Assembly (NCBI GenBank): GCA_963576785.1
Contig: OY756141.1
Span: 2,046,001-2,110,000 of the forward strand
From: Chlorophyllum brunneum
Lineage: Eukaryota; Basidiomycota; Agaricomycetes; Agaricales; Agaricaceae
Direction of reading: 5' to 3'
DNA length: 64,000 bases
The notes under the pieces are model-generated. The model was not told the origin of the DNA and ran no database searches. It saw nothing but the letters and a program-made list of their open reading frames with translations. Shown here one piece after another: positions 21,027-31,905 of the stretch (its first letter is position 1; the number at the start of each line of letters is the position of its first letter). Both the position numbers and the translations under genes were made by a program.

Positions 21027-24000
21027 ATGCTTGTTGAACTGAACAAGGCATTATTTTCCTCCCGTGCACAGCGTATATATGATGGCTGGTTGGTTCGTGT
21101 TGACTGTATTGTGCTCTGATATATGTTCGAAAATATTGATCCGCTGGACCGTGCGCGCAGAACGCCAGCAAGAACGATGACTACGCTTCGATAGCGGATG
21201 CAGATGGTCTACTTATTATCGCTGGAGACCCGGCAGCAGAAGATGAACCCATGCGAAAGGGTACATGCCTCCAGGTGAGCACGGCTGTGAGGCTGGCGCC
21301 GTCCTCATCGTGGTTTACTCAGCACATCCCCGTAGCAATGGCTTCTGGGCTATGAGTTTCCGTCGACGTTGATGCTGTTCCAGAAAGACCAGATATCAAT
21401 TCTGTGTTCTGCAAGCAAAGGTGCAAGATCCTCCTGCCATGGTTGAAGCCACAGCTGACTGAGCCACCCTGATACAGCAAAAATCCTGGCACAAATTGAG
21501 AAGGCAGAAGATTTTGTACCGGTTAAGACCTTCGTCCAGGCGAAGGGCAAGGATACCACCAATGATGCCCTCCCTCAGTTCTTTGAACAGTATCGCCAAT
21601 CCAAACGCGTTGGCACGTTCTTGAAGGAGCAGCACACTGGAAAATTGATCACAGACTGGGAAAAGTTGGGGCGCGAGGCGCCAGAAAAACCAGAGTTGGT
21701 GGATATGTCACCCTCCATTTCCGCAGCTATGGCCGTGAAAGACGAGGAAGAGCTCGTGAGTATGACTAGCATCATTGTGTCGGTCTGTTCTCAATGCATG
21801 TAATTTTTTGTAGAAAGCCGTACAAACTGCCGGGTCTTTGACATCGACCCTCCTCAGGTATCATGTCGCACCCAAACTTGAATCCATCTTGGATAAGGAG
21901 TCCAAAATCACCCACGATATGCTGGCGGCTCAGGTGGAAGCGCGCTTAGGCTCTGGGGAGGGGAAAGATGCGAAAGGCCCTGACATGAAAATATGGGGTA
22001 AAGGCAAAAATCTGGACAAGGTGAGTAACCCTCGTCTTGTCTATGACTAGAAATGACCGCGCCTTAGGTGGATTGGCAATTGGTGGAATTCTGCTACCCC
22101 CCCATAATCATATCTCGTTCTAGCAAAACCGGATATGACTTGCGATACACCATAGAGTCAACCGAAGATAACATTGCTCACAAGGGAGTCCTTCTAATTT
22201 CCGTTGGGATGCGGTATAAATCATACTGCACGAGTGTCGGCAGGACGTTCATCGTTGACCCCAAACCCGTACGCAGCATCCGTTTAGCCTGTCATTGGCG
22301 GCTGAACCTTTTTCTAGGATCAAGAGGCACAATACAATACACTACTATTACTTCAGGCTGAGCTACTAGCATTCATCAAGAATGGTGTTGTCGTTCGAGA
22401 CGTTTACCAACATGCCTTGTCGTTCATCAGGCAAAAGAGCCCGGATCTGGAGAAGAACTTCGTAAAGAATATTGGATTCGGGGTGTGTCGTGTTAATACT
22501 ATTTTGAGTTCGTCCATCACTCACCCCCCTCTTAGACCGGCATGGAGTTCCGTGATAGTGCTTACCTCCTTTCTCTAAAAAATGGTCGGGTCTTGAAGAA
22601 AGACATGACCCTAATCTTGGGTCTTGGTTTTACTGACTTGGATGATTCTGGTCAGAAGTGAGCAGCTGAGACTTGTCTGCATGATTATTAACTAATGATC
22701 TTCTGTAGATATGCTCTCCAGCTGTCGGATACGATTCGCGTTGGTGAAGATAAATCTGCACTCCTGACAGAGGGGACCAAGTCTCCTAAAGACACACTTT
22801 TCTTTCTCAACGACGAGGACGAGGTGGTAGAAAAGAAGGAGAGAAAGCCTCCTCTCGCTCCCCGTGCAAATGGATCTCCTTCAAAGAAGACTGCTGGTAC
22901 GAAGGTTCTCCGTGGTCAGACACGGAGAGCCGCGCAGGACGAGGTTCATCAAACCGCTGCAACTCGGTTACTTGAACACCAGAAGGAGCTGCATGACAAG
23001 CTGCAAGATGAAGGCCTGCGACGTTATTCGGAAGATGGCGGAGGAACTGGTACCCGTGAGGGAAAGACGTGGAAGAAGTTCCAGAGTTATAAAGGCGAAG
23101 CTGCCCTTCCCCAGGAAGTGGACCGTCTCCGGGTACGCACCTAAGACCGTTTGCCCCCTAGTCATTCTCAATATTTGCGTAGATCCACGTTGACCGGAAG
23201 GCCCAGACGGTTATCTTGCCTATTCATGGCTTTGCTGTGCCTTTCCACATTAGTACCATAAAAAATGTCAGCAAAAACGATGAGGGCGACTTGACTTACC
23301 TTCGCATCAACTTTCAAACTCCTGGTCAAATGTCAGGGAAGAAGGATGATACACCTTTTGAAGACCCTGATGCGACCTTCATCCGCTCCGTCTCCTATCG
23401 TTCCCCAGACTCGCATCGGTTCGACAACATTAGCAAACAAATAACCGAGCTGAAAAAAGAAGCGAACAAGAGAGAGCAGCAGAAGAAAGAAATGGCGGAT
23501 GTCGTTGAGCAGGGTAATTTGGTTGAGGTCAAAGGAAGGCGTCCCATTAAGATGTCGGAAGCGTTTGTTCGTCCTGCACTTGATGGAAAGAGGTTACCTG
23601 GAGAGGTTGAGATCCATCAAAATGGTGTTCGTTATCAGTCTGTTGGCGCCCAGAAAGTTGGTGAGTATTGTTGTGTGAGCAGGAAGAAAAAGATTCGGTA
23701 AAGGATTAATTTCGTTCTTTAGATATTCTATTCAGCAATATCAAGCATCTCTTCTTCCAGCCGTGTGACCACGAGTTGTTGGTCATTGTTCATCTTCATC
23801 TCAAGTCGCCGATCATGATTGGAAAGAAGAAGACTTCAGTGAGTCCCTTCCTCTCATTCCTAGCACACACTGTTACTCAATTATGAGTCCACAAGGATGT
23901 GCAATTTTTCCGTGAAGCGACTGATGTTCAGTTTGATGAGACTGGAAACAGGAAGCGCAAGCACCGTTATGGTGATGAGGATGAAATTGAAATGGAACAA

Positions 24001-24995
24001 CAGGAGCGTAAACGTAGGGGCATGATGAATAAGGAAGTGAAAGCGTTTGCAGAAAAGGTTGCTGAAACCGCATCTGCCTCGGTGGGTGTCTATGTCATGT
24101 CCATGTCACGAACTGCTAATTCCAAGTTTAGCTGGGTGAGGCACTGGAACTCGACATACCTTTCAGAGAATTATCCTTCGAAGGTGTACCATTCCGCACT
24201 AGTGTCCGACTCCAACCTACGACTGAATGTCTTGTCCACCTCACGGACCCGCCGTTCTTGGTGGTTACACTTGCTGAAATTGAGGTCGCTTCACTGGAAC
24301 GTGTTCAATACGGCCTCAAGCAATTTGATCTTGTTCTCATCTTCAAAGACTTCATGAAAACCCCTCTGCATATCAATTCGATCCAGAGTTCGCAGATGGA
24401 CGATGTCAAGAACTGGCTTGAGTAAGCTTCAGGCATTCTCTTCTGTGCTATGTTGCTGACCATTTTGATTTCGATAGTTCTGTTGATATCCCCATGAGTG
24501 AAGGTCCTGTCAACCTGAACTGGGGACCAATCATGAAGCATATTAACGAAAACCCGTACGAGTTTTTCCAAGGCGGTGGATGGACCTTCCTTGGTCGTGT
24601 CGGGGGTGCTGAAAGCGAGGAGTCTGAACAATCCGATTCAACATCCGAATTTGAAGCTGAATCCGATGACTTTGTGGAGTCGAGCAGTGAAGATGAGAGT
24701 GGCTACTCGGATGGTGGTGACGCTAGCGACGAAAGCGCATCATACGACGAGGACGAGAGCGATGAAGGTGTGTTTGACCGTTGTTCTGCGTGATTCACAT
24801 GGTACTCAACGGGGTTTATTCCCAGGCGATGATTGGGACGAGCTAGAACGCAAGGCTGCTAAAGCCGATGCCAAACGCGCAGAAGAGAGAAAGAAGGGTA
24901 ACCGTTCGGATGAATCGGATGACGATCGACCAAAGAAAAAGAAGGCAGCTCCTGCCAAAGCGAATGGCAAGGCAAACGGCAAGTCCAAGCGGTGA
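21027..24995 (+). CDS. SPT16: FACT complex subunit SPT16
   Basis: The large subunit of the FACT histone chaperone, which handles H2A-H2B during transcription and replication. The start chosen gives [20 protein letters not shown], joined by intron to [16 protein letters not shown]. An aminopeptidase-P-like domain that is inactive in this family follows: [30 protein letters not shown] and [16 protein letters not shown]. The middle domain shows [32 protein letters not shown] and [18 protein letters not shown]. An acidic Ser/Glu/Asp tail (about 24600-24770) and a basic [20 protein letters not shown] end complete it. These tails bind histones and DNA. More than ten introns. The stop lies 126 bp before the converging membrane-protein gene. 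Confidence 0.95.
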
Positions 24996-25121
24996 ATTTT
25001 CCTCAGGATTCTTTATCTATATTGCCCCGTATCTGTCATCTGTATCACATGTTTTGTCCTTTCTTTGTATTTACATATATCTCGTCGTCGCGCTACCTTA
25101 ATACTCAATAAAAATATGGAC

Positions 25122-26194
25122 CTACGACTGTTTTTCTTTCACCATGGTCAGACGATCATCAATTTGACCTTCACGCCAGAGATTAACCGCAATGACTGCT
25201 GCTCCGAGACCGAAGAACGGAACTGCGACGGCATACCATAGAAGTATAAATGGTATTTCGACGAGGCCCGAGACAAGAGTTGTGCGATCCCCATTGAAAC
25301 GAAAGCGAAGGTAAAATCCCATTTGAGGAAATCGTGGACTTGAGTGGGTAAACTGGCGCTTGTGAGTGGTGTAAAAGAGGGAAGGAGAAGGGCCTTGATA
25401 GCTTCGAGGTCGTTTAGTCGAGGCCAGAGGACGGCGAGGTGAAGGGAGACCGCAAGGATAAATGACGCGAGGTAGAATAGCTGAAGAGTGGAGTGTCCAG
25501 ACTGGATGTGATTAGGGCGACGGATTGCGAGATGGAGAAGCGTCGCGGCGGCCATATAGACTGGATAGAGCTGCCAAATGGCAGTTATGGTGGGATCTTG
25601 CATTACGACCATACAAATGGACGGAATGGCTGCTCCGACCAATAAGCCAAAGATGATGGCCTCGACATGGGGTTTTGTAATGGGCGTGGCCCCGTCGAAC
25701 CTGGCACGACCACCGCTGAGAAAGAAGGCGAGATAATAGAGAGGAGTGGTAGCTCCTATGGTCAGAACTTGGCTGGCGAGCCCAAAAATGATTGGGAAGG
25801 CCATAAAGAAGCTGCGGTTTATGCGGTAGGTTTCGACCGCGGGCACGACGGCGAAGATGGCTCCAACGCCAATGAAATAGTACAGGAAAGTGAGAGGGTC
25901 TCCTGGAGCCATTCCTTCGTGAAAGAAGGTGACGAAACCGCAGAGGCGTTCATCGATGGAAGGGGTGTTGGTGTAGGGGAGAGCATATGGGCTGGCATTT
26001 GGAGAGGAACAATGGGAAGAAAGTGTAGTTGCTAGCCCGGAGGCGAAGAGATGTGCTAAGGTGAACCTGGAAGCATAATAGCTGAGGGTCGGGAAAACAA
26101 GGAGCGGTAGAAGAGTGTCTGTGGGTGTTTATTCCAAAGATGTTTGGAGGAAAGACCAGACGCGACACGCACCTCGCAAGAAATTCCTCGTCAT
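25122..26194 (-). CDS. Unrecognised polytopic membrane protein with an apparent frameshift near its C-terminus
   Basis: I do not recognise the family. The start at 26194 gives MTRNFLR, which an intron (acceptor cccacag) joins to DTLLPLLVFPTLSYYASRF; the frame then stays open for about 280 codons. Hydrophobic segments include FLYYFIGVGAIFAVVPAVE, FPIIFGLASQVLTIGA, IIFGLLVGAAIPSICMVVM, LYPVYMAAATLLHLAI and LFYLASFILAVSLHLAV, so six to eight helices are likely. The frame holding WDFTFAFVSMGIAQLL ends in polar sequence at 25148. The neighbouring frame holds an obvious last helix, IPFILLWYAVAVPFFGLGAA, and a charged tail ending LTMVKEKQS at 25122. Joining the two needs one base lost around 25272-25282; no intron explains it well. 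It could be a sequencing error, a true lesion, or an overlooked splice. Confidence 0.6.
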
Positions 26195-26482
26195 AGCTGT
26201 TCGACTTGCTTGCGGGACGAAGATGAACGGATGCGACTCGGAGCCTTCTGAGACGCGCTAAGCGCCTGGCACATGATGGACACTCGTCCCATGCATCGCA
26301 TGTCTTTATTAGCACGCGCTCGATAGTACACCTATGTCGTGCGATGCTTCCCATCTAGTGCATTAATCTACCTATGCGAGTACAGTCCTAATGACATTCT
26401 TCGGTAAAGGTAGCTGTATCCGAAAGCGAAGGATGAATGTCCCGGCCGTCCAACAGGAGCCACGTCCTACATCCCTAGAAAA

Positions 26483-26749
26483 TCACCGCTCCTTCAAAAG
26501 CTTCTTCAGCTGTGTTCGTACTTCTGCCTGAACGGGCTTGAACGCTCCCTTCTTCACAACAGGCTCTATCCGGATGTTTTCGGGCCAATTAGCACCGGCC
26601 TTCTCGCGTTGCTGGTGAAGAAGTTCAAGAACAGTGGGCTTCTGTAGCTCTTGGGTCTGTGGGGGAGGCGCATCCACCACTTTGACAGAGGCCGGGTCAA
26701 GCGCCTTACGAGGAATTATTCGTACCAGGCGGATCGCTGAGGCTTTCAT
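26483..26749 (-). CDS. Small basic protein, possibly mitochondrial
   Basis: A single-exon 88-residue protein that I do not recognise. It begins MKASAIRLVRIIPRKALDP, an Arg/Lys-rich start without acidic residues that resembles a mitochondrial presequence. The body is KPTVLELLHQQREKAGANWP, then IRIEPVVKKGAFKPVQAE, ending LKKLLKER. Size and charge would suit a small mitochondrial ribosomal or assembly protein, but no specific family is claimed. It is divergent from HRQ1, with 229 bp between starts. Coding status rests on the coherent basic composition and gene spacing. Confidence 0.5.
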   Translation of the reverse strand: MKASAIRLVRIIPRKALDPASVKVVDAPPPQTQELQKPTVLELLHQQREKAGANWPENIRIEPVVKKGAFKPVQAEVRTQLKKLLKER

Positions 26750-26978
26750 TGATGCGAGCGCGTCAAGACTGCAAAGACCTTATGTATATATCAGCGATAC
26801 CATCGGGAAGCCAACCGTACTCACGGAAAAGAGTATTGGGTACGTCGAGGAGGCCAGCAGCGAAATTGTTGAATGGCCGTTCTCCGGCGGAGTTGGAATT
26901 CCCGCATCTCAGATCTGACACTCATTAATGTCATTCCAGATACCGGACACCGGCCACCACCCCTTTCGTTGCAGCAAC

Positions 26979-29900
26979 ATGAAACGTTCATCGTCAGACC
27001 TAAGTGGTGCCGGCTTGTCAATGAAGAAGACACGTCGCACAAACGGAGGCGAAGATAAAGTAGCCGAGGGGCATATCGTGTGGCCAGTGCACTTTGACTC
27101 GGTATGCTATTTTTGATGTCATTAGTCGCAAGGATGCTGACTTGCGCCGAGTTGTTTGTCGTGCGTTTTTTTTTCATAACCAGGGCCCTGGCCTTAGTCG
27201 CATTCTGTTTCCTAGGTTTTCAAGGTAAAAGACCGTCGAAATATTGTCAATGGCCAGCTGACTGTCCCAAGGCCTTGAACACTGTCCTAGCCTTCGTGTC
27301 CTCCAAGAAACAAATAGCAACGACATTTGATACCATAAGGTCCTCCGCGGAGCGCCTCTTGAAACGGCAAGTGAAGGATCTCCGCCTGTGTTCAGTCTGA
27401 TGGACCAAGGCTCCATAGACCTTTGGAATTGCAAGCGGTCGCAGAGATTAAGTCTGTGTAGTTTGCTCCGGCGCCATAGGAGTGACTTTCACTCATTTTA
27501 ATTTAGGGCTCTCCTTCCTGACCTCGTCAAGTTCGCTTTCATACCCAAAAATGATTTGAAGATAAACTGGACCGGCGACGATGGAGGCAAACGCAGAGCT
27601 AAATCCCCCGACTTCACTATCTTCTCTGGGAAGAAAGAGCCCGAGAGGGAGGGAGAGGGAGAGGGCCGCGTCCTTGTTCTTGAGTTCTTTGACAACCTCA
27701 AGGGAAAGAAGTCTCGAAACGCCGGGTATATCTAATGCTTTCGTTGTCGGCTCTGCGCTTACAATAATCTAGCCTAAACTACCAGCAAGCTTCTGGCTTG
27801 ACTCCCTCAGCGGTGAAGAAACTGATAGAAACCCGGAACGATATGTTTAAACAAGCAGTAAACGAGTAATGTGCACCGCATCCTCGCTGCTCCCGATCAT
27901 TCATGTACATTTTTAGTCTCATTCTTGCGACAGTACAAGGTGGCGACCCCGTGCAAATGATCCAAGAGGCCGCCCAGGAACACATACCTGTTGATCGCCT
28001 TGCACCAACGTCTTCGGTACTTAAAAGAGATAACGTGGATAGGGCCGTCACAGATACGAGCTCACGACCTTCGGTAGACAAGCTAATACGAGATATGATG
28101 GATCAAGACTGGTATCGAGAACAGATTGTGTTCCGTAAGACCATGGATGCTCGGGAACCGCAGACCGGTAGATCTTATCCATCGGCTTGGAATTTTACTG
28201 ATATGATTCAAGGTGGACTCGACTCGTTGCTTTCCTCCAATATCACTAAGGCATTGGCTAATGCGAGGGGTATCAGATCATTTTACGTCCATCAGTCGAG
28301 AGCCATACGCGCACTCTTCAGTGGAAAGCACGTAATTGTGTCGACCAGTACGGCTTCAGGCAAGAGTTTGATATATCAGGCGAGTAGCTTCGTCCTTTTT
28401 CAAATGGGCGTCACCCAAACCTCTCAGTTAGGTCCCAATACTCAAGTTTCTCGAAGACAATCCTGAAGCAAAGGCCATTTGTATATATCCTACAAAGGTG
28501 GGCATGAAAGTCTTTACATCTTAGTCCAGTGATTCAAAGCTTGCAGGCACTGGCGCAAGACCAGAAGGCGTCCCTTGAGAAGATGATCCACAACTGTTCT
28601 GGCCTTGAGCAGGTTCAAGTTTCTACTTATGATGGTGATACTCCCCAAGAACTGCGACCGGGTTTGTTTAACCATTCTCTCGCTTCTGTTGCCTGGCTCA
28701 CCTCGATTCAGTTATACGAGAGAAGTCCTCGGTTATTTTCACCAATTTCGTAGGTACTCGCAAATCGCCTTGGTTTCAAAAGAATTAAAATACGAAAGGA
28801 CACGATACATGCATCAATTCTCCCTCATGAAGATGGTTGGAGGAGGTAAGGATCCTTTTTATCGATACTCGTACTGCTTTATATCTCGACAGTTTCCTAC
28901 GCGAAGTCAAGGTAATTGTAGTCACTCGTTCCCTAGACATAGAGATAACACAAATCTCGTACCAGCTAGTGGTAGTGGACGAGCTCCATTACTATTCAGG
29001 CCTGTTCGGATGGTAGGTTCTCAGCAGCCGAGTATGTGTATCCCGAGATTGAACTACGTAGCCATGTTGCCTTCATCACGCGAAGATTTAGACGTGTATG
29101 CGCGGCTGTTGGAAGTTCGTATCCCCGGAATTCTCATTTCATCAGGGTTGACGCCTATCCAACAGACCGACGGATGCACTTCGTTTCCTGTACAGCTACT
29201 CTCGCTAACCCAGGGGTCCATATGCAGAAAATTTTTGGTCTTGGAGAAGATGAAGTTGAGGTAGTAGACATCGACGGTGCGCCTTCAGGGAAGAAGGATT
29301 ATCTCCTATGGAACCCTCCGCTTATTGATAATTTCAACCCAAACTTGGGAAGGCGAGGATCCATTGCTGAAGCTACGTCGCTGATGCGTTTCTTGATGAA
29401 ACGGGGTGTCCGTGTGCTGCTGTTCTGCAAGGTTGACCGCACCCCTTTTCCCCCTAAGACACGATGCTAATGGAAGACCGTAGATACGGAAGATCTGTGA
29501 GCTTGCAAGTATACACCGTTACTGGGAGAAAACACGACACTGATCATGATTAAGGCTATGAAGGCTATACGTGTGGACCTAAGCAACGAAGGACGACTCG
29601 ATATCCTGGCTAAGGTGAAGCCATATCGGGGAGGTGAGGATTAGTGAGCGCTTGTATTCCATCGAACTGACGAGCTACCATCTTGCCAGGCTATTCACAG
29701 GAAGTATGTACCCTTCGTATTAATTAAGTAGATCACATGCAGCTACTGACGCCACATTAAAGGACCGCCGCCAGATTGAGTACGAAGCGTTTTCCGGAAG
29801 CCTGCTCGGAATCGTCGCGACAAATGCCCTCGAACTTGGTATTGACATTGGGACCCTTGATGCTGTCATCATGCTTGGTTTCCCGATGAATGTCGCTAGT

Positions 29901-31872
29901 TTCGTCAGTGGCCCTTTATCTGCGAACCATCCGATGAGCCATAACATCTGATCTTGTAATCAGCGCCAACAAGCTGGAAGAGCTGGGCGTCGTGCAAGGG
30001 ATTCATTGGCCGTCCTCGTGGCAGATCCGTTTCCGGTAGACCAATATTATCTCAACCACCCGGAAGAACTTTTCGATCATGCTATGGAAGACTTAGTAGT
30101 CGACATAGGAAGCCCGGTGATCCTGGAAGGTGGGCTGTGCTCGTTCCTAATGAAGTAAAGCTGGTTTCACCAATTCTTGTAGCGCACTTACAATGCGCTG
30201 GACACGAGATGCCTATCTGCAAGGAGGACCAACATTATTTTGGACCTCGGATGCCTGATATATGCGAGAAGAAATTGCTCAAGGATAAAGATGGCTGGTA
30301 AGATTTTCAGGAATCCACAACTAGAACAGTATCTAAATATACATTACAGGTATCACACTCACCCTAACTTCCTGCCCTATCCATCTCGCTTCATTTCCAT
30401 TCGTAAGCGAATGCTCCTTCTAGGAGCACGGGAAGCTGATCTTTATTCCAGGTGGTGCTCAGGAAGAAAAATATGCCGTCGTCCAAATGAGGAGTAACGC
30501 ACCAGACACTATCCTCGAAGAGGTCGAAATGTCCCGGGCGATGTTCGAAATTTACGAAGGTGGTGTTGTGAGTCCTCCGATCATCATGGCGTCCGTTCCG
30601 GTGTTGACGTCTGGTCATAGTTTATGCATCAGGGGATAGCATACGTCGTCAGTCCCATCATGCTCAGCCGGTCCTCCATCTCTTAACGCGTTCCATAGGT
30701 CAAGGAGGTTAGTCACGACAACAAGATAGCAAAAGTTTTCCAGGCGGATGTCAACTACCACACATCACCTCGGTATGGCTTGGAACGTCGTATTTCAGCG
30801 CTTGATTAACGCAGGGTATTTTGACTAGGGATTTCACGTTCGTGTCGTGCTTTTACCTGCAAGATCCATCTTTCATCCTCGCTTTTCAGGAATGTTGATG
30901 CTATCCGCACAACCAGAATAAGAGCAATTAACAAACATCGTGCATTCTACGGCGGTGAGCACGAATAAACATAAGTGTGGTTATTGAGCATACTGATATT
31001 TCTTAGTGGTAAATATCCAAGCGAAGGTGTTTGGTAACTTCGACTTCCCGATTTAAACGATTGTAATCTGATGAACATCCGCAGGATTCTTCAAAATTAG
31101 AAACAACATGATACTGGATGCCATAGAGATCGACACGCCACCATATGTGTGTGATACTACAGGTCTTTGGATTGATGTGCCGCCCTTGATTCTGGAGTTA
31201 TTGCGTTCCAAAAAGTTCAATCTAGCTGAGGCTATTCACGCTGCCCAGCATGCTTTTCTCAACCAGTTTCCGTTGTCTGAGGACCTCAAGACAGAGTGCA
31301 AGGCAGCAGAAAAGGAATATAGGGTGGTAGAATCGTCCCGGAAGAGACCTGCGAGGCAAGTATTCCATTCCTCTTTCCATTCCGCATCCCCGTTTGACAA
31401 CCTTTGAAGGCTTATTTTCTACGACGCCATTGGCAAAGGCGGCGGTGTGGCAGCAAAAGCTTTTGACTATGGTTCGTATTCACGTCAGTTCGCTCGGAGA
31501 TCACATTCTTACGTTGAATTACAGCCCGCGAAACGCTTAATAAAGCCAATCTCGCTGTCGAGCACTGTCGATGTCAGGACGGTTGCACAAAATGTACTTG
31601 GGCATACATCATCCTTTTATTTCGTCAGTGCTTAGTTAGACTTAGGTGTCCAAAGTACGACATGCAGAGAGGCCAATCAGGTTTCTTCAAAAATAGGAGG
31701 TGGTATCATCATCAAAGGTATCCTTGGCCTATCGGTCGATCGAAATTTGATACTGCCTCAAGAAAACAAGCAACAACAGGTTCATGTGCCAGATACAATA
31801 GTGGAAGCACAAACTATTCATGGGCGGGGGAACATAGAGGTAGAGGAGGAACGGAGCGACAAGTTACACTAA
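26979..31872 (+). CDS. HRQ1: HRQ1-type RecQ4-like DNA helicase
   Basis: A 3'-5' DNA helicase related to RecQ4, with roles in crosslink repair and telomere maintenance in yeast. The N-terminal exon starts MKRSSSDLSGAGLSMKKTRR. Then VFKALNTVLAFVSSKKQIAT and INWTGDDGGKRRAKSPDFT follow. The Walker A is STSTASGKSLIYQ, then ALAQDQKASLEKM (motif Ia), VVDELHYYSGLFG (motif II, DELH), FVSCTATLANP (motif III) and DGAPSGKKDYLLWNPP. Helicase domain 2 shows GVRVLLFCKV, ATNALELGIDIG and QQAGRAGRRARDSLAVLV (motif VI). The C-terminal DUF1998-like Cys region is reached in CRCQDGCTKC and CREANQVSSKIGGGIIIKG. It ends in a polar tail at 31872. About fifteen short introns. All key motifs are intact. Confidence 0.92.
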
Positions 31873-31905
31873 GGCCTTGTTATTCAGCTATCGGGGTGGG
31901 CGCAA

